6,148 bases of DNA from JBHPGW01 sp042569785 (lineage in GTDB: Bacteria; Planctomycetota; Phycisphaerae; Sedimentisphaerales; Anaerobacaceae). The notes under the pieces are model-generated. The model was not told where the DNA came from and ran no database searches. It saw nothing but the letters and a program-made list of their open reading frames with translations. Positions 1 through 6,148 of the stretch are shown here, piece by piece (within the stretch, counting starts at the first letter, position 1; every line of letters begins with the position of its first letter). Location: positions 1 to 6,148 of the forward strand of contig JBHPGW010000110.1 in NCBI GenBank assembly GCA_042569785.1. The letters run 5' to 3'. A program made the translations under genes and the position numbers.

Positions 1-1085
1 GTTACGATCCTGTTGCTACGCCGCCTGACGCTGAGAAGCTTGGCATTGAAATAGCTGGCGAACTTGAACAGATTTTTAAGGAGTCGGATTATATCAGCGT
101 TCATGTTCCGAAAAATGAGCGGACAGAAAATATGATCGGAGCTGAGCAGATCGATATGATGAAAAGATCAGTTCGGTTGGTGAACTGCGCACGCGGTGGA
201 ATTATTAATGAAGAGGCGATGTATAAAGCTTTGAGTGATGGTCGTATCGCTGGTGCGGCGATAGATGTTTTTCCAACTGAGCCACCTGAGAACACCGGTT
301 TTTCGGAACTTGAGAGTTGTCTGGTGACGCCTCATTTGGGTGCGAGCACATCGGAGGCTCAGGTTGAAGTTGCAGTCGAAGCGGCTCAAATATTGGTTGA
401 CGCGATCAAGGGCGGTCCCGTGAAAAACGCTCTTAACGCGCCATCGCTTTCGGGGGCAATGCCGGAGATCGTGGTTCAATATGCAGAACTTGCACGCAGG
501 ATCGGCACGGTTGTCGGTGTGGTTTCGCCGGGACATATTAAGAATGTGGAAATTAAATACCGCGGGAGTATCGCGGAGATGGACGTCGAGGCGGTGAGCT
601 TGAACTTTATGATAGGTCTGCTTCAGCGTCATTTCGATATGACTTTGAATATGGTTAATGTAAATTACATGGCTAAAGAGCGTGGTATTAGTGTGAACGA
701 GATAAAAAATGTCGAGCCTGAAGATGTGGCGGCGAGCTTTAGCGCGAGGATCGTTACCGATAAGATCGACCGAACGGTGACCGGGTCTGTGTTCGGGGGG
801 TCTCTGCTGCGTATTATTGATATTGACGGGTTTAGTACGGAGATCACTCCGGAAGGTTCGGTACTGATTATCTTTAATGACGATAAGCCGGGAGTTATCG
901 GGGCGGTGGGCAATCTTTGTGGCAAGCACGGTCTCAATATCTGCACGATGGGCGTCGGTCAAAAACTTTCTGAGGGTAAGGCGGCTCTTGCGATCAGTCT
1001 GGATGCAGAGCCGAGCGCTGAAGCGGTTGAAGAATTTGGCAAGCTTGATTTTGTTAACGAGATATACGTTTGTAAATTAGATTGA
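1..1085 (+). CDS. serA: D-3-phosphoglycerate dehydrogenase, 5'-truncated
   Basis: Catalyses NAD-dependent oxidation of 3-phosphoglycerate to 3-phosphohydroxypyruvate, the first committed step of serine synthesis in the cytoplasm. The frame is open from base 3, and 360 residues are visible before TGA at 1083-1085. Long-form enzymes have about 525 residues, so roughly 165 N-terminal residues, including the GxGxxG loop, lie outside the window. The visible part begins at YDP, where the Asp normally binds the NAD ribose. The D-2-hydroxyacid dehydrogenase catalytic set follows: Arg in NCARGG (visible residue 64), Glu in FPTEPP (93) and His in PHLGAS (111). Residues about 140-270 fit the intervening (ASB) domain, and about 284-360 form an ACT domain (FNDDKPGVIGAVG), the usual site of serine feedback. 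No frameshift is seen. The next gene starts 10 nt downstream, so the two are probably co-transcribed. The internal ATG at 132 is not the real start. Confidence 0.95.
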   Translation, partial: YDPVATPPDAEKLGIEIAGELEQIFKESDYISVHVPKNERTENMIGAEQIDMMKRSVRLVNCARGGIINEEAMYKALSDGRIAGAAIDVFPTEPPENTGFSELESCLVTPHLGASTSEAQVEVAVEAAQILVDAIKGGPVKNALNAPSLSGAMPEIVVQYAELARRIGTVVGVVSPGHIKNVEIKYRGSIAEMDVEAVSLNFMIGLLQRHFDMTLNMVNVNYMAKERGISVNEIKNVEPEDVAASFSARIVTDKIDRTVTGSVFGGSLLRIIDIDGFSTEITPEGSVLIIFNDDKPGVIGAVGNLCGKHGLNICTMGVGQKLSEGKAALAISLDAEPSAEAVEEFGKLDFVNEIYVCKLD

Positions 1086-1087
1086 GG
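1084..1087 (+). promoter_or_regulatory. Shine-Dalgarno site deciding the glmM start
   Basis: GAGG overlaps the serA stop codon and lies 8 nt before ATG 1096. This is a normal spacing. The in-frame TTG at 1090 would leave only 2 nt, so ATG 1096 is the preferred start. Confidence 0.65.
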
Positions 1088-1095
1088 TTTTGGGC

Positions 1096-2472
1096 ATGAG
1101 TGAAGAACTGATAATAAGTGTCAGCGGCATGAGGGGGATTATCGGCGAGAATCTTAATTCGTCTATCGCCTGTGAGTATGGCATCGGGTTCGGTACGTTT
1201 TTGAAGAAAAGCGTGGGTGATAAAGGCGGCAGATTGAAAGTCTGTATCGGCAGGGACAGCAGGCCAAGCGGCGAGATGTTAATCTCGGCGGTGACGGCTG
1301 GGCTGTGTGCTGTTGGTATCGATGTGGTTGATCTGGGGATAGTTTCAACGCCATGTGTTGGTATAATGCTGCGGGAGTTGGAATGCGCGGGCGGGGTTGT
1401 TATTACAGCTTCGCACAATCCTATAGCATATAATGGTATAAAGCTATTGCTCGGTAATGGTATCGCTCCTGGGCCTGGGCAGGCTGAGGAGATCAAGCGT
1501 TACTATTTCGAGAAGGAATTTGCTTATGTTGATTCTGTTAACTGCGGTGGAGTGAGTTTTAACGAAGAAACCGATGCGATCCATATCGCTAAGGTTATGG
1601 GGATTACCAAAGCCGATGCGGTTGTTGGAAAAAAGTTTAAAGTTGTACTGGACCCTGTCAACGGGGCCGGCGGGCGTATAACGAAAAAGATGTTGGCTGA
1701 ATTGGGGTGCGAGGTTGTTGCTATCAATGATGAGCCTACGGGTTTGTTCGCTCATACGCCTGAACCTACCGCGGCGAATTTGGGCGAACTTTGTGAAGTT
1801 GTTAAACGTGAAAAGGCGGATGTTGGATTTGCGCAGGACCCGGATGCAGACCGGTTGGCGATCGTTGACGAGAATGGTGATTATATTGGTGAAGAGTTTA
1901 CTCTTGCTCTTGCGGCGAAATATATTTACGGGACGAAAAAAGGCGACGCGGCGGTGAATCTTTCCACATCTCGGATGATAGATGATATTGCGAAAAAGGC
2001 AGGTGGTAAGGTGTATCGGACGGCGGTTGGTGAAGCTAATGTAGCTGCTGCGATGGTCGAGCATGAGTGCATTATTGGCGGTGAAGGTAATGGTGGCGTG
2101 ATCGATCTTCGGGTTGGGCCTGTTCGTGATAGTCTTGTTGCTATCGGATTGGTGACATCGCTTATGGCTGAGAGTGGAAAGGCAGTTAGTGAATTGGCTC
2201 TGGAGGTTGGGGGCTATTATATGATCAAGGATAAGTTCCGTGCGGATAAGAAACTGGCGGGGCGGATCATTGATTCTGCCAAAGAGATATTCGCCGGCGC
2301 TGAGTGTGATATTACCGATGGGTGCCGATTCGATTTTGAGGATGGTTGGCTGCATTTGCGGACGAGTAATACCGAGCCTATAATGCGTGTGATGGCTGAA
2401 GCTAAGAGTGAGGCGGCGGCGGCGGAATATGTTGAGCGTGTTTTAAGTATTCGTGACAAAATAATGGGCTGA
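1096..2472 (+). CDS. glmM: Phosphoglucosamine mutase-type phosphohexomutase
   Basis: A member of the alpha-D-phosphohexomutase superfamily. It probably interconverts glucosamine-6-phosphate and glucosamine-1-phosphate in the cytoplasm, feeding UDP-GlcNAc for cell envelope polymers. From ATG 1096 it has 458 residues, the usual family length. All four signature loops are present: the phosphoserine loop TASHNP (104-109, catalytic Ser106), the Mg-binding loop DPDADR (248-253), the sugar-binding loop GEGNGG (329-334) and the phosphate-binding loop RTSNTEP (422-428). The start SVSGMRG and the GEGNGG loop match the archaeal/Bacteroidetes type of GlmM, not the E. coli type (GTDGVRG-like start, GEQSGH-like loop). 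Phosphomannomutase or phosphoglucomutase activity is the main alternative, because loop sequence alone does not settle the sugar. It sits 10 nt after serA and 7 nt before the transporter gene, with no promoter visible between them. Confidence 0.85.
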   Translation: MSEELIISVSGMRGIIGENLNSSIACEYGIGFGTFLKKSVGDKGGRLKVCIGRDSRPSGEMLISAVTAGLCAVGIDVVDLGIVSTPCVGIMLRELECAGGVVITASHNPIAYNGIKLLLGNGIAPGPGQAEEIKRYYFEKEFAYVDSVNCGGVSFNEETDAIHIAKVMGITKADAVVGKKFKVVLDPVNGAGGRITKKMLAELGCEVVAINDEPTGLFAHTPEPTAANLGELCEVVKREKADVGFAQDPDADRLAIVDENGDYIGEEFTLALAAKYIYGTKKGDAAVNLSTSRMIDDIAKKAGGKVYRTAVGEANVAAAMVEHECIIGGEGNGGVIDLRVGPVRDSLVAIGLVTSLMAESGKAVSELALEVGGYYMIKDKFRADKKLAGRIIDSAKEIFAGAECDITDGCRFDFEDGWLHLRTSNTEPIMRVMAEAKSEAAAAEYVERVLSIRDKIMG

Positions 2473-2479
2473 TACGAAA

Positions 2480-3385
2480 ATGAACGCTTCAAAACGGACA
2501 GTTGCCGAAAAGCGAATAAAGGCAGTAACTTATCTATCCATGGCGGCAAATGTCGTTCTTTCGGGGGTAAAAGTTGTATTCGGGGTGTTGTCTGGGTCGA
2601 TAGCATTGATCGCTGACGGGTTTCACTCACTTTCGGATATTGCTACGGATATAGCAGTGTTGATAGGCGTTTATGTCGGTTCGAAAAAACCTGATGAAAA
2701 GCATCCTTACGGTCACGGGTGGGCGGAGACGTTGTCGGCGGGTTTTGTGGCGTTGGTTTTGGTCGTTGTCGGGGTAACAATGATATATTATCCTGCGGTC
2801 AAGATAGCTCGAGGTGAAGTTACAAGTTTTCGGTGGGTGGTTATTATTGTAGCGGTCATTTCTGTTATAGCTAAAGAGCTTCTTTACAAGCGTACAAGAA
2901 AGGTTGCTGTAGAGACACATAGCAGTTCACTTTATGCTAACGCATGGCACCATCGTAGTGACGCGGGTAGTTCGATAGCGGTTATCGCAGGGGCTGTGTC
3001 ACTTCGTTTTGGTTTTGCACATGGTGACCATTTAGCGGCTATGGCTGTCGGGCTTATGATAGTTATGACAGGTATAAGTGTTCTGGGTGAATGTCTGCGT
3101 GCGATAACCGAATGTGCGGTCGACCCTGAAACTGTAGAACAGATAAGAGGTATAATCAAATCTAATGAGTCGATACGCGAATGGCATAAACTGCGAACAC
3201 GAACGGTAGGTCGGGAAGTTTTTCTCGATCTTCATATTCTGGTCGATCCGGGATTGAATGTATCGGCGGCTCATGAAATAGCGGAGAATCTGGAAGTTGC
3301 GATCGATTCCGCAATAAGTCAGCCGATCAACGTGACGGTTCATGTCGAGCCTGATGTGCCTGAACTTAGGAAGTATAGGACCTAA
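2480..3385 (+). CDS. Cation diffusion facilitator (CDF) family metal efflux protein
   Basis: An inner-membrane proton-coupled exporter of divalent cations, 301 residues, normal for the family. Six hydrophobic helices are visible at about 13-36, 38-66, 84-106, 117-135, 155-176 and 183-205. They are followed by a cytoplasmic dimerisation domain (about 212-301) ending in the typical HVEP region. Site-A ligands can be placed: HSLSD in helix 2 (His49, Asp53) and HHRSD in helix 5 (His157, Asp161). The HPYGHG loop before helix 3 is also a family hallmark. In studied CDFs the His/Asp plus His/Asp arrangement is usually linked to zinc, while Asp/Asp plus His/Asp (YiiP/FieF) is broader. Zinc is therefore the best guess, but cobalt, iron or manganese is possible. 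No His-rich loop is present. The start ATG lies 7 nt after glmM and lacks a clear Shine-Dalgarno site, so it may depend on translational coupling. Confidence 0.92.
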   Translation: MNASKRTVAEKRIKAVTYLSMAANVVLSGVKVVFGVLSGSIALIADGFHSLSDIATDIAVLIGVYVGSKKPDEKHPYGHGWAETLSAGFVALVLVVVGVTMIYYPAVKIARGEVTSFRWVVIIVAVISVIAKELLYKRTRKVAVETHSSSLYANAWHHRSDAGSSIAVIAGAVSLRFGFAHGDHLAAMAVGLMIVMTGISVLGECLRAITECAVDPETVEQIRGIIKSNESIREWHKLRTRTVGREVFLDLHILVDPGLNVSAAHEIAENLEVAIDSAISQPINVTVHVEPDVPELRKYRT

Positions 3386-3387
3386 GT
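3364..3387 (+). other. Small inverted repeat across the CDF gene stop codon
   Basis: ACTTAGG (3364-3370) and CCTAAGT (3381-3387) are perfect reverse complements, giving a 7-bp stem with a 10-nt loop that spans the TAA stop. It is not followed by a T-tract, so it is not a canonical intrinsic terminator. It could be a weak transcript end, an RNA-stabilising hairpin, or chance. Confidence 0.3.
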
Positions 3388-3405
3388 AACAGTTCTGCCT
3401 TATGG

Positions 3406-3436
3406 TTGGGACGGTGTTTTTTGGGGGTGGTATACT
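3406..3436 (+). promoter_or_regulatory. Probable sigma-70-type promoter with extended -10
   Basis: The -10 element TATACT (3431-3436) matches TATAAT at five of six positions and is preceded by TG plus one base (3428-3430), an extended -10. A weak -35 candidate, TTGGGA (3406-3411), lies 19 bp upstream, longer than ideal; extended -10 promoters often tolerate a poor -35. Transcription would start near 3443, giving a leader of about 44 nt before the glycosyltransferase start at 3487. This is the only sizeable gap in the window and would separate the glycosyltransferase pair from the upstream genes. Confidence 0.5.
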
Positions 3437-3486
3437 TTTAATAAACTTTTAATATTATTTTTTGTCGTTGTCGTTATTTTCGGGTT

Positions 3487-4458
3487 ATGGACAGCGGCAA
3501 ATGTAAAGTTTCGATAGTAGTTCCTCTGCTTAATGAAGAAGGTAATATTGAGCGTCTTTATGAGCAGATAGTTCAGAGCCTGAACGGTAAATACCTGTAC
3601 GAAATAGTATTTGTCGACGACGGCAGCAGTGACGGGAGCTTTTGCATATTGAAGCGGCTGCAGGAGGGGGATGTCAGGGTTCGTGTTGTTCGGTTTCGTA
3701 AGAACTTCGGTCAGACGGCGGCTTTGAGTGCCGGGTTTGAGATGTCCCGCGGTGATATTGTCGCAGCGATGGACGCGGATCTTCAGAACGACCCGGCTGA
3801 TATACCTATGATGATATGTAAGCTCGATGAGGGGTATGATGTTGTAAGCGGCTGGCGAAGGGACAGGCATGATAAGACTTTGACTCGGCTGATACCATCT
3901 GCTATCGCGAATTGGTTTATCGCGAAGATCACGGGGGTTAAGCTTCATGATTTTGGTTGTACGCTGAAAGTTTACCGCAGGGAAGTTGTCTCGCAGATAC
4001 AGCTTTATGGTGAGATGCACCGTTTTATACCGGCTTTGGCGAGCTGGGCGGGGGCGCGGATATGCGAGGTTGAAGTCAATCATCGGCCTCGCACGGCAGG
4101 TGTCGCTAAATATGGGCTGGGCAGGACTTTCAAGGTTGTGCTCGATCTTGTTACGGTGAAGTTTTTGGGGTCATTTTCTACTAAGCCTATTTATGTTTTT
4201 GGTGGGTTGGGTCTTGCGAGCGGTTTCGGGGCAGTTGTTTCTGGGGCGATAGTTCTTTTTCAAAAGTTTGTCTCAGCGACAGAATTTGCGATGAACAGGA
4301 ATCCTCTTTTAGTTCTTACCGCTATTTTGATCACGGCGACAATCCAGTTTGTGTTGATGGGGTTGTTGGCTGAACTGTTGGTTCGTACATATCACGAATC
4401 GCAGGGGCGGACAACTTATGTTATTAAAGAAACCCTTGGAATGGGAGGATCAAAATGA
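3487..4458 (+). CDS. Family 2 glycosyltransferase, GtrB/DPM1-like, membrane-anchored
   Basis: Probably transfers a sugar from a nucleotide sugar to a polyprenyl phosphate at the cytoplasmic face of the inner membrane. It has 323 residues, close to GtrB/ArnC-like enzymes. The GT-A domain starts at once (VSIVVPLLNEEGNI, 8-21). It shows VDDGSSDGS (43-51) and the metal-binding DADLQNDP (96-103). Further family motifs are CTLKVYRR (158-165), GEMHRFIPALA (175-185) and the basic HRPRTAGVAKYG segment (199-210). Two membrane helices follow at about 233-258 and 273-298, the arrangement known from GtrB. ATG 3487 is chosen because in-frame stops lie at 3439 and 3442 with no better start between; no Shine-Dalgarno site is evident. 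The stop overlaps the next start (ATGA), pointing to coupled expression with the GT-C-like protein, the likely user of its lipid-linked sugar. The sugar cannot be predicted; an undecaprenyl-phosphate aminoarabinose or glucose role would be guesswork. Confidence 0.92.
   Translation: MDSGKCKVSIVVPLLNEEGNIERLYEQIVQSLNGKYLYEIVFVDDGSSDGSFCILKRLQEGDVRVRVVRFRKNFGQTAALSAGFEMSRGDIVAAMDADLQNDPADIPMMICKLDEGYDVVSGWRRDRHDKTLTRLIPSAIANWFIAKITGVKLHDFGCTLKVYRREVVSQIQLYGEMHRFIPALASWAGARICEVEVNHRPRTAGVAKYGLGRTFKVVLDLVTVKFLGSFSTKPIYVFGGLGLASGFGAVVSGAIVLFQKFVSATEFAMNRNPLLVLTAILITATIQFVLMGLLAELLVRTYHESQGRTTYVIKETLGMGGSK
4443..4448 (+). promoter_or_regulatory. Strong Shine-Dalgarno site for the GT-C-like gene
   Basis: GGGAGG inside the last codons of the upstream glycosyltransferase gene lies 6 nt before ATG 4455. 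Together with the ATGA stop/start overlap this fixes the start of the downstream gene, even though its first 60 residues are unusually basic. Confidence 0.75.
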
Positions 4459-6148
4459 ACAAGGTGTCAAAGGGACAAAGGCACAAAGGCACAAAGAAAA
4501 GAGTTAGGAAAGTTGTGCCGGTATCGGCGAGAAGGAAGGCTAAAAAGGTAAGTGTGATAAATACGGCTTCGCAGATAAAGCCTGCTGTGGCTGGGGCGGT
4601 TAAAGTTCGGCGACGAGAGAGTAAAAAACGTTATCTGTTAGTTTCGATAGTTTTTGTTCTGGCGGGGATACCTTTTTTGATGGGTAAATATATCGAGTTT
4701 AATTCGCCGGGACCTTTCGATAGCGGATCGAATGTTTATTCGGCGAAGCATATTCTCGATGGTGCACGTATCGGGATAGAAGAAGAGCCGAGTGCCGCGA
4801 TGGGGACGTTGATCGTTAATATGGTCGGGGTTCGTGTGTTCGGTTTTAATGAGGTTGGGCCTAAAGTTATGCAGGGGCTATTGCAGGCAGTGGCTTTGGT
4901 TTTGATGTTCGTTGCGATGCGCAAGTTGTTTGGAATGGTGCCGGCATCTGTGAGTGTGATAGTGTGCAGTATTTATCTTTCGTCTCCTCTTATCGCGAAA
5001 TTCGGAAATGTTAAAGAGCAATATATGGTCGCGTTTATGGTTTCGGCGGTAAGCTGTTTTGTGTTGGGACGGTTGAGCGGCAGATGGTGGTGGATTTTCC
5101 TGGCGGGAGTTTTCGCGGCGCTTGCGCCTACTTTTAAGATGACGGGGATTTCCGCGGGGGTCGGGTTGGCTGTGTTCGTTGTTATGCAGCCTATATTTAA
5201 GCAGGGTAGTTACAAGTGTATGATCGAGGAAGTTGGGTTGCTGGTGGCTGGTGCGGCGGCGGGACTTTTTCCAGTATATGCATGGCTTTGGGGTACTGGT
5301 GTTGGGGTTAGTTATTGGCCTTATTATAGCGTGTTTGAGATGCTCTTTGGTGGTGACAGCAATTCTTATGTTTCCAACAGTCGGCGGTTTAGTTCGTTTT
5401 CGCAGCAATGGCCTATGGTGCTTCGATATTATAAGCTGCTGATTTTGCCGATATCGCTTGGTCTTGGGGCGATAGTTATCAGGTTGTACAGGATGTTTCC
5501 TGGGGGGATGTGTATTCTGAAAGAAGGGCAGAAGAAGAGTTTTGAGCGGTTCGTATTTATGTTTTCTGTCTGGTGGGTTCTTGATATGGGGTTTGTTTGG
5601 ATCAGTCCGCGGTCCTATGAACAGTATTATTTGCCCCTGACCGCTTCGGGGGCAATGCTGGGCGGGTATCTGATCGCGATGTATTTGGCTAAAGTTAAAG
5701 AGACGGTTTATAAGGTGGAGTGGGGGTTTGCGGGTTTCCTGGCCTGTATTTGTATGGTGGTGATGTCGTGGCATATATTTTTCGGGATCGAGAGGAGTCC
5801 TAACTCGGGTAGTTTTTATGGGCGAAAGAGCAGGGGGTATACTCAGAGACTGGGAGAGATTTCGCGGCGCAGGCAGCGTGATATTAAGTTCGAGTGGGAA
5901 AAAATCGGTGATCATATTCGCGAGCACAGCGAGGTGAGTGACAGGATATATGTCTGGGGTTGGTATCCGGGGATATATGTGCGGGCGCAGCGGTTGAGCC
6001 CGGCGGCGAAGGCTTTTACCAGTGAGATGCATGTTATGGCACCTGCGGAACTGGCGAAAGAGATTGGGGAGCTTCTGGAGAGTTTCGGCAAAGATAGCCC
6101 TAAGTTTGTGGTTGATAGTCGTAAGCGTCACTATCCATGGGACAGGCC
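4455..6148 (+). CDS. Polytopic GT-C (GT39/ArnT-like) glycosyltransferase, 3'-truncated
   Basis: The frame is open from ATG 4455 to the window edge: 564 complete codons and no stop. It is probably an inner-membrane transferase using a polyprenyl-phosphate sugar as donor and acting on the outer face. The layout is a basic tail (1-59, 22 Lys/Arg and one acidic residue), then helix 1 (about 61-79). A first outer loop, PGPFDSGSNVYSAKHILDG (85-103), resembles the GT-C loop where an early Asp is catalytic; Asp89 is the candidate. Further hydrophobic helices lie at about 137-157, 161-179, 188-206, 211-227, 229-245, 258-280, 328-346, 365-384, 392-412 and 423-443. SPRSYEQYYLPL (384-395) resembles the R-x-x-E-H/Q-Y-Y motif of this family. 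A soluble segment follows from about 445, with VWGWYPGIYVRAQRLSP (500-516). The start is set by a strong Shine-Dalgarno site and the ATGA overlap with the GT2 gene. The acceptor (protein, lipid or glycan) is unknown, and family placement rests on motif resemblance. Confidence 0.8.
   Translation, partial: MNKVSKGQRHKGTKKRVRKVVPVSARRKAKKVSVINTASQIKPAVAGAVKVRRRESKKRYLLVSIVFVLAGIPFLMGKYIEFNSPGPFDSGSNVYSAKHILDGARIGIEEEPSAAMGTLIVNMVGVRVFGFNEVGPKVMQGLLQAVALVLMFVAMRKLFGMVPASVSVIVCSIYLSSPLIAKFGNVKEQYMVAFMVSAVSCFVLGRLSGRWWWIFLAGVFAALAPTFKMTGISAGVGLAVFVVMQPIFKQGSYKCMIEEVGLLVAGAAAGLFPVYAWLWGTGVGVSYWPYYSVFEMLFGGDSNSYVSNSRRFSSFSQQWPMVLRYYKLLILPISLGLGAIVIRLYRMFPGGMCILKEGQKKSFERFVFMFSVWWVLDMGFVWISPRSYEQYYLPLTASGAMLGGYLIAMYLAKVKETVYKVEWGFAGFLACICMVVMSWHIFFGIERSPNSGSFYGRKSRGYTQRLGEISRRRQRDIKFEWEKIGDHIREHSEVSDRIYVWGWYPGIYVRAQRLSPAAKAFTSEMHVMAPAELAKEIGELLESFGKDSPKFVVDSRKRHYPWDR
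4472..4495 (+). repeat. Three-unit 8-nt tandem repeat inside the GT-C-like gene
   Basis: Three adjacent 8-mers: GGGACAAA (4472-4479), GGCACAAA (4480-4487) and GGCACAAA (4488-4495). The last two are identical and the first differs at one base. GGTGTCAAA just upstream (4463-4471) may be a decayed fourth unit. The repeat encodes part of the basic tail, residues 7-14. The unit length is not a multiple of three, so gain or loss of one unit would shift the frame. Confidence 0.8.

Noticed and set aside
168..962. Open frame of 264 codons on the - strand
   Set aside because: It is antisense to clear serA coding sequence with catalytic motifs. Its product has no recognisable domain.
1090..1095. TTG at 1090 as the glmM start
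   Set aside because: It adds only two residues and would sit 2 nt after the GAGG site. ATG 1096 has normal spacing.
1444..2355. Open frame of 303 codons on the - strand
   Set aside because: It is antisense to the phosphohexomutase gene with all four signature loops. It is a by-product of codon bias.
2413..2424. Four GCG triplets in glmM
   Set aside because: An in-frame Ala run in a C-terminal helix of the protein. It is common in such genes and gives no sign of function.
3364..3420. Intrinsic terminator after the CDF gene
   Set aside because: The 7-bp hairpin at 3364-3387 has only three G/C pairs and no T-tract directly after it. The T-run at 3417-3422 follows no stable stem that I can find.
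3400..4083. Open frame of 227 codons on the - strand
   Set aside because: It is antisense to the GT2 gene and its promoter region. Its composition is random and it shows no family motif.
4878..6131. Long open frame of 417 codons on the - strand
   Set aside because: It lies entirely opposite the GT-C-like gene. Its product is rich in His, Arg, Pro, Asn and Thr with no membrane or domain pattern, as expected for the antisense of GT-rich codons. The + strand frame has a Shine-Dalgarno site, membrane helices and family-like motifs.
1..6148. CRISPR, tRNA, rRNA, insertion sequence or phage features
   Set aside because: No spaced direct repeats, tRNA-like arms, transposase motifs or terminal inverted repeats were seen on either strand.

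Overview
The window reads as an ordinary bacterial chromosome segment with all genes on the + strand and almost no non-coding DNA. The gene families, the archaeal/Bacteroidetes-like form of the hexosamine mutase, the moderate GC content and the mixed use of Shine-Dalgarno sites would fit a Planctomycetota (Phycisphaerae-like) genome. This is an inference from impression, not from a search. The coding strand carries clearly more G than C (24 G against 12 C in bases 1261-1320, 21 against 6 in bases 5281-5340), as expected for leading-strand genes.

Region 1 (bases 1-3385) holds three tightly packed genes. They are the 3' two thirds of serA (D-3-phosphoglycerate dehydrogenase with a C-terminal ACT domain), a GlmM-type phosphohexomutase, and a CDF-family cation efflux protein. 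The gaps are 10 nt and 7 nt, so co-transcription is likely. The products belong to different processes (serine synthesis, amino-sugar supply for envelope polymers, divalent metal efflux), so this looks like a housekeeping cluster rather than a pathway operon.

Region 2 (bases 3386-3486) is the only real intergenic gap. It is AT-rich near the downstream gene and carries a good extended -10 promoter element (TGGTATACT). No convincing terminator is seen.

Region 3 (bases 3487-6148) is a two-gene glycosylation unit. A GtrB/DPM1-like family 2 glycosyltransferase with two C-terminal membrane helices overlaps, by an ATGA junction, a large polytopic membrane protein of GT-C (GT39/ArnT-like) type. That second gene runs off the right end of the window. 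The likely logic is two-step: the first enzyme loads a sugar on a polyprenyl phosphate lipid at the cytoplasmic face, and the second transfers it to an acceptor on the outer face. The acceptor and the sugar cannot be read from the sequence.

No mobile element, CRISPR array, RNA gene or clearly new system was found. The points most worth a second look are the coupled glycosyltransferase pair, the three-unit 8-nt tandem repeat just inside the second gene, and that gene's very basic N-terminal tail and C-terminal soluble domain.
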